DNA from: DATCZS01 sp036525795 | GTDB lineage: Bacteria > Actinomycetota > Acidimicrobiia > Spongiisociales > ZC4RG35 | Reading direction: 5' to 3' | Assembly (NCBI GenBank): GCA_036525795.1 | Contig: DATCZS010000153.1 | Location: 1 to 6,505, forward strand | Length of the DNA stretch: 6,505 nt | In this document: positions 6,261-6,505 of the stretch, piece after piece | Layout of the letters: every line of letters starts with the position of its first letter | Numbering within the stretch: the stretch's first letter is position 1 | Notes under the pieces: model-generated | What the model was told of the DNA's origin: nothing | Database searches by the model: none | The model's input: the letters and a program-made list of their open reading frames with translations, nothing else | Position numbers and translations under genes: made by a program

Positions 6261-6333
6261 TGGGTCGCCCGGGACTCGAACCCGGAACCTGCGGATTAAG
6301 AGTCCGTTGCTCTGCCAATTGAGCTAGCGACCC
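6261..6333 (-). tRNA. tRNA-Lys (CTT anticodon)
   Basis: Full cloverleaf of 73 bases. Acceptor GGGTCGC pairs perfectly with GCGACCC, the anticodon loop CTCTTAA is flanked by CGGA/TCCG, and the T arm is CCGGG-TTCGAGT-CCCGG. Discriminator is A. The bases after it are CGA, so CCA is not encoded. Confidence 0.97.
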
Positions 6334-6339
6334 GGAGCG

Positions 6340-6345
6340 AGTGTA
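6340..6345 (-). promoter_or_regulatory. -10-like TACACT upstream of tRNA-Lys
   Basis: The same TACACT hexamer as before tRNA-Arg and tRNA-His, here only six bases before the mature 5' end, so the transcript would start at or next to the first tRNA base. The nearest -35-like hexamer, TTGTCG (6370-6365), is 19 bp away, longer than usual. Confidence 0.4.
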
Positions 6346-6370
6346 GACGAGACCCCGGAACCGTCGACAA

Positions 6371-6393
6371 CCCGGGGAGGCGAGTTCCCGGGG
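6371..6393. repeat. Direct repeat of CCCGGGG between divergent tRNA-Lys and tRNA-Pro
   Basis: CCCGGGG occurs at 6371-6377 and 6387-6393, nine bases apart. As each contains the palindrome CCCGGG the pair is both direct and inverted. It sits in the middle of the 89-bp shared promoter region. Chance is possible in such GC-rich DNA. Confidence 0.3.
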
Positions 6394-6422
6394 TGTGCGA
6401 ACTGTGGGAGAATCATTGCCGA

Positions 6423-6496
6423 CGGGCTGTAGCGCAGCTTGGTAGCGCACCTGCTTTGGGAGCAGGGGGTCGTCGGTTCAAGTCCGACCAGCCCGA
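6423..6496 (+). tRNA. tRNA-Pro (TGG anticodon)
   Basis: Full cloverleaf of 74 bases. Acceptor CGGGCTG pairs with CAGCCCG, the anticodon loop TTTGGGA is in the stem CCTGC/GCAGG, and the T arm is GTCGG-TTCAAGT-CCGAC. Discriminator is A. CCG follows, so CCA is not encoded. Possible -10 boxes are GAGAAT (6408-6413) or the overlapping AATCAT; no clear -35. Confidence 0.97.
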
Positions 6497-6505
6497 CCGG
6501 TCACT

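Noticed and set aside
6034..6450. Minus-strand frame of 138 codons across tRNA-Lys
   Set aside because: It contains the whole tRNA-Lys and shared promoter region. A protein gene there is not credible.

Overview
The window comes from a high-GC bacterium, most likely an actinomycete-lineage organism (Actinomycetota). I base this on the strong G/C bias at third codon positions, the tig-clpP-clpX protein quality-control cluster, GTG start use, arginine-rich signal-peptide N-regions and tRNA genes that mostly lack an encoded CCA. I cannot name a genus. All protein genes lie on the minus strand. Two tRNA genes (Leu, Pro) are on the plus strand and three (Arg, His, Lys) on the minus strand.

Reading the minus strand in the direction of transcription (right to left): tRNA-Pro (plus) and tRNA-Lys (minus) diverge at the right edge. 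After tRNA-Lys comes about 320 bp without a gene, then a lipoprotein zinc metalloprotease with four C-terminal membrane helices (4618-5937). Its 3' end faces the 3' end of plus-strand tRNA-Leu (4433-4515). Between tRNA-Leu and the divergent tRNA-Arg (4161-4234) lies a tandem array of a 7-bp unit, 19 copies long. Then come tRNA-Arg, tRNA-His (4006-4084) and a tight operon: tig (trigger factor, GTG start), clpP (protease subunit, 4-bp ATGA or 1-bp overlap with tig) and clpX (AAA+ unfoldase, 13 bp after clpP). Downstream of clpX at the left edge is the start of another gene. It encodes a secreted protein of unknown function that runs out of the window at position 1, with a structured 5' leader in front of it.

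The operon makes functional sense: trigger factor meets nascent chains at the ribosome, and ClpX feeds folded or tagged substrates into the ClpP chamber. All catalytic residues of ClpP and ClpX are present. The metalloprotease and the secreted protein are exported and have no evident link to the operon.

The two stretches most worth a second look are non-coding. (1) The leader at 345-437 of the partial secreted gene can fold into a closed multi-stem RNA whose terminal stem arm could alternatively pair with the Shine-Dalgarno sequence, a riboswitch-like layout I cannot assign to a known class. (2) The heptamer array occupies the promoter space between two divergent tRNA genes and appears to supply the -35 element of one of them. 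The rest is ordinary housekeeping sequence.
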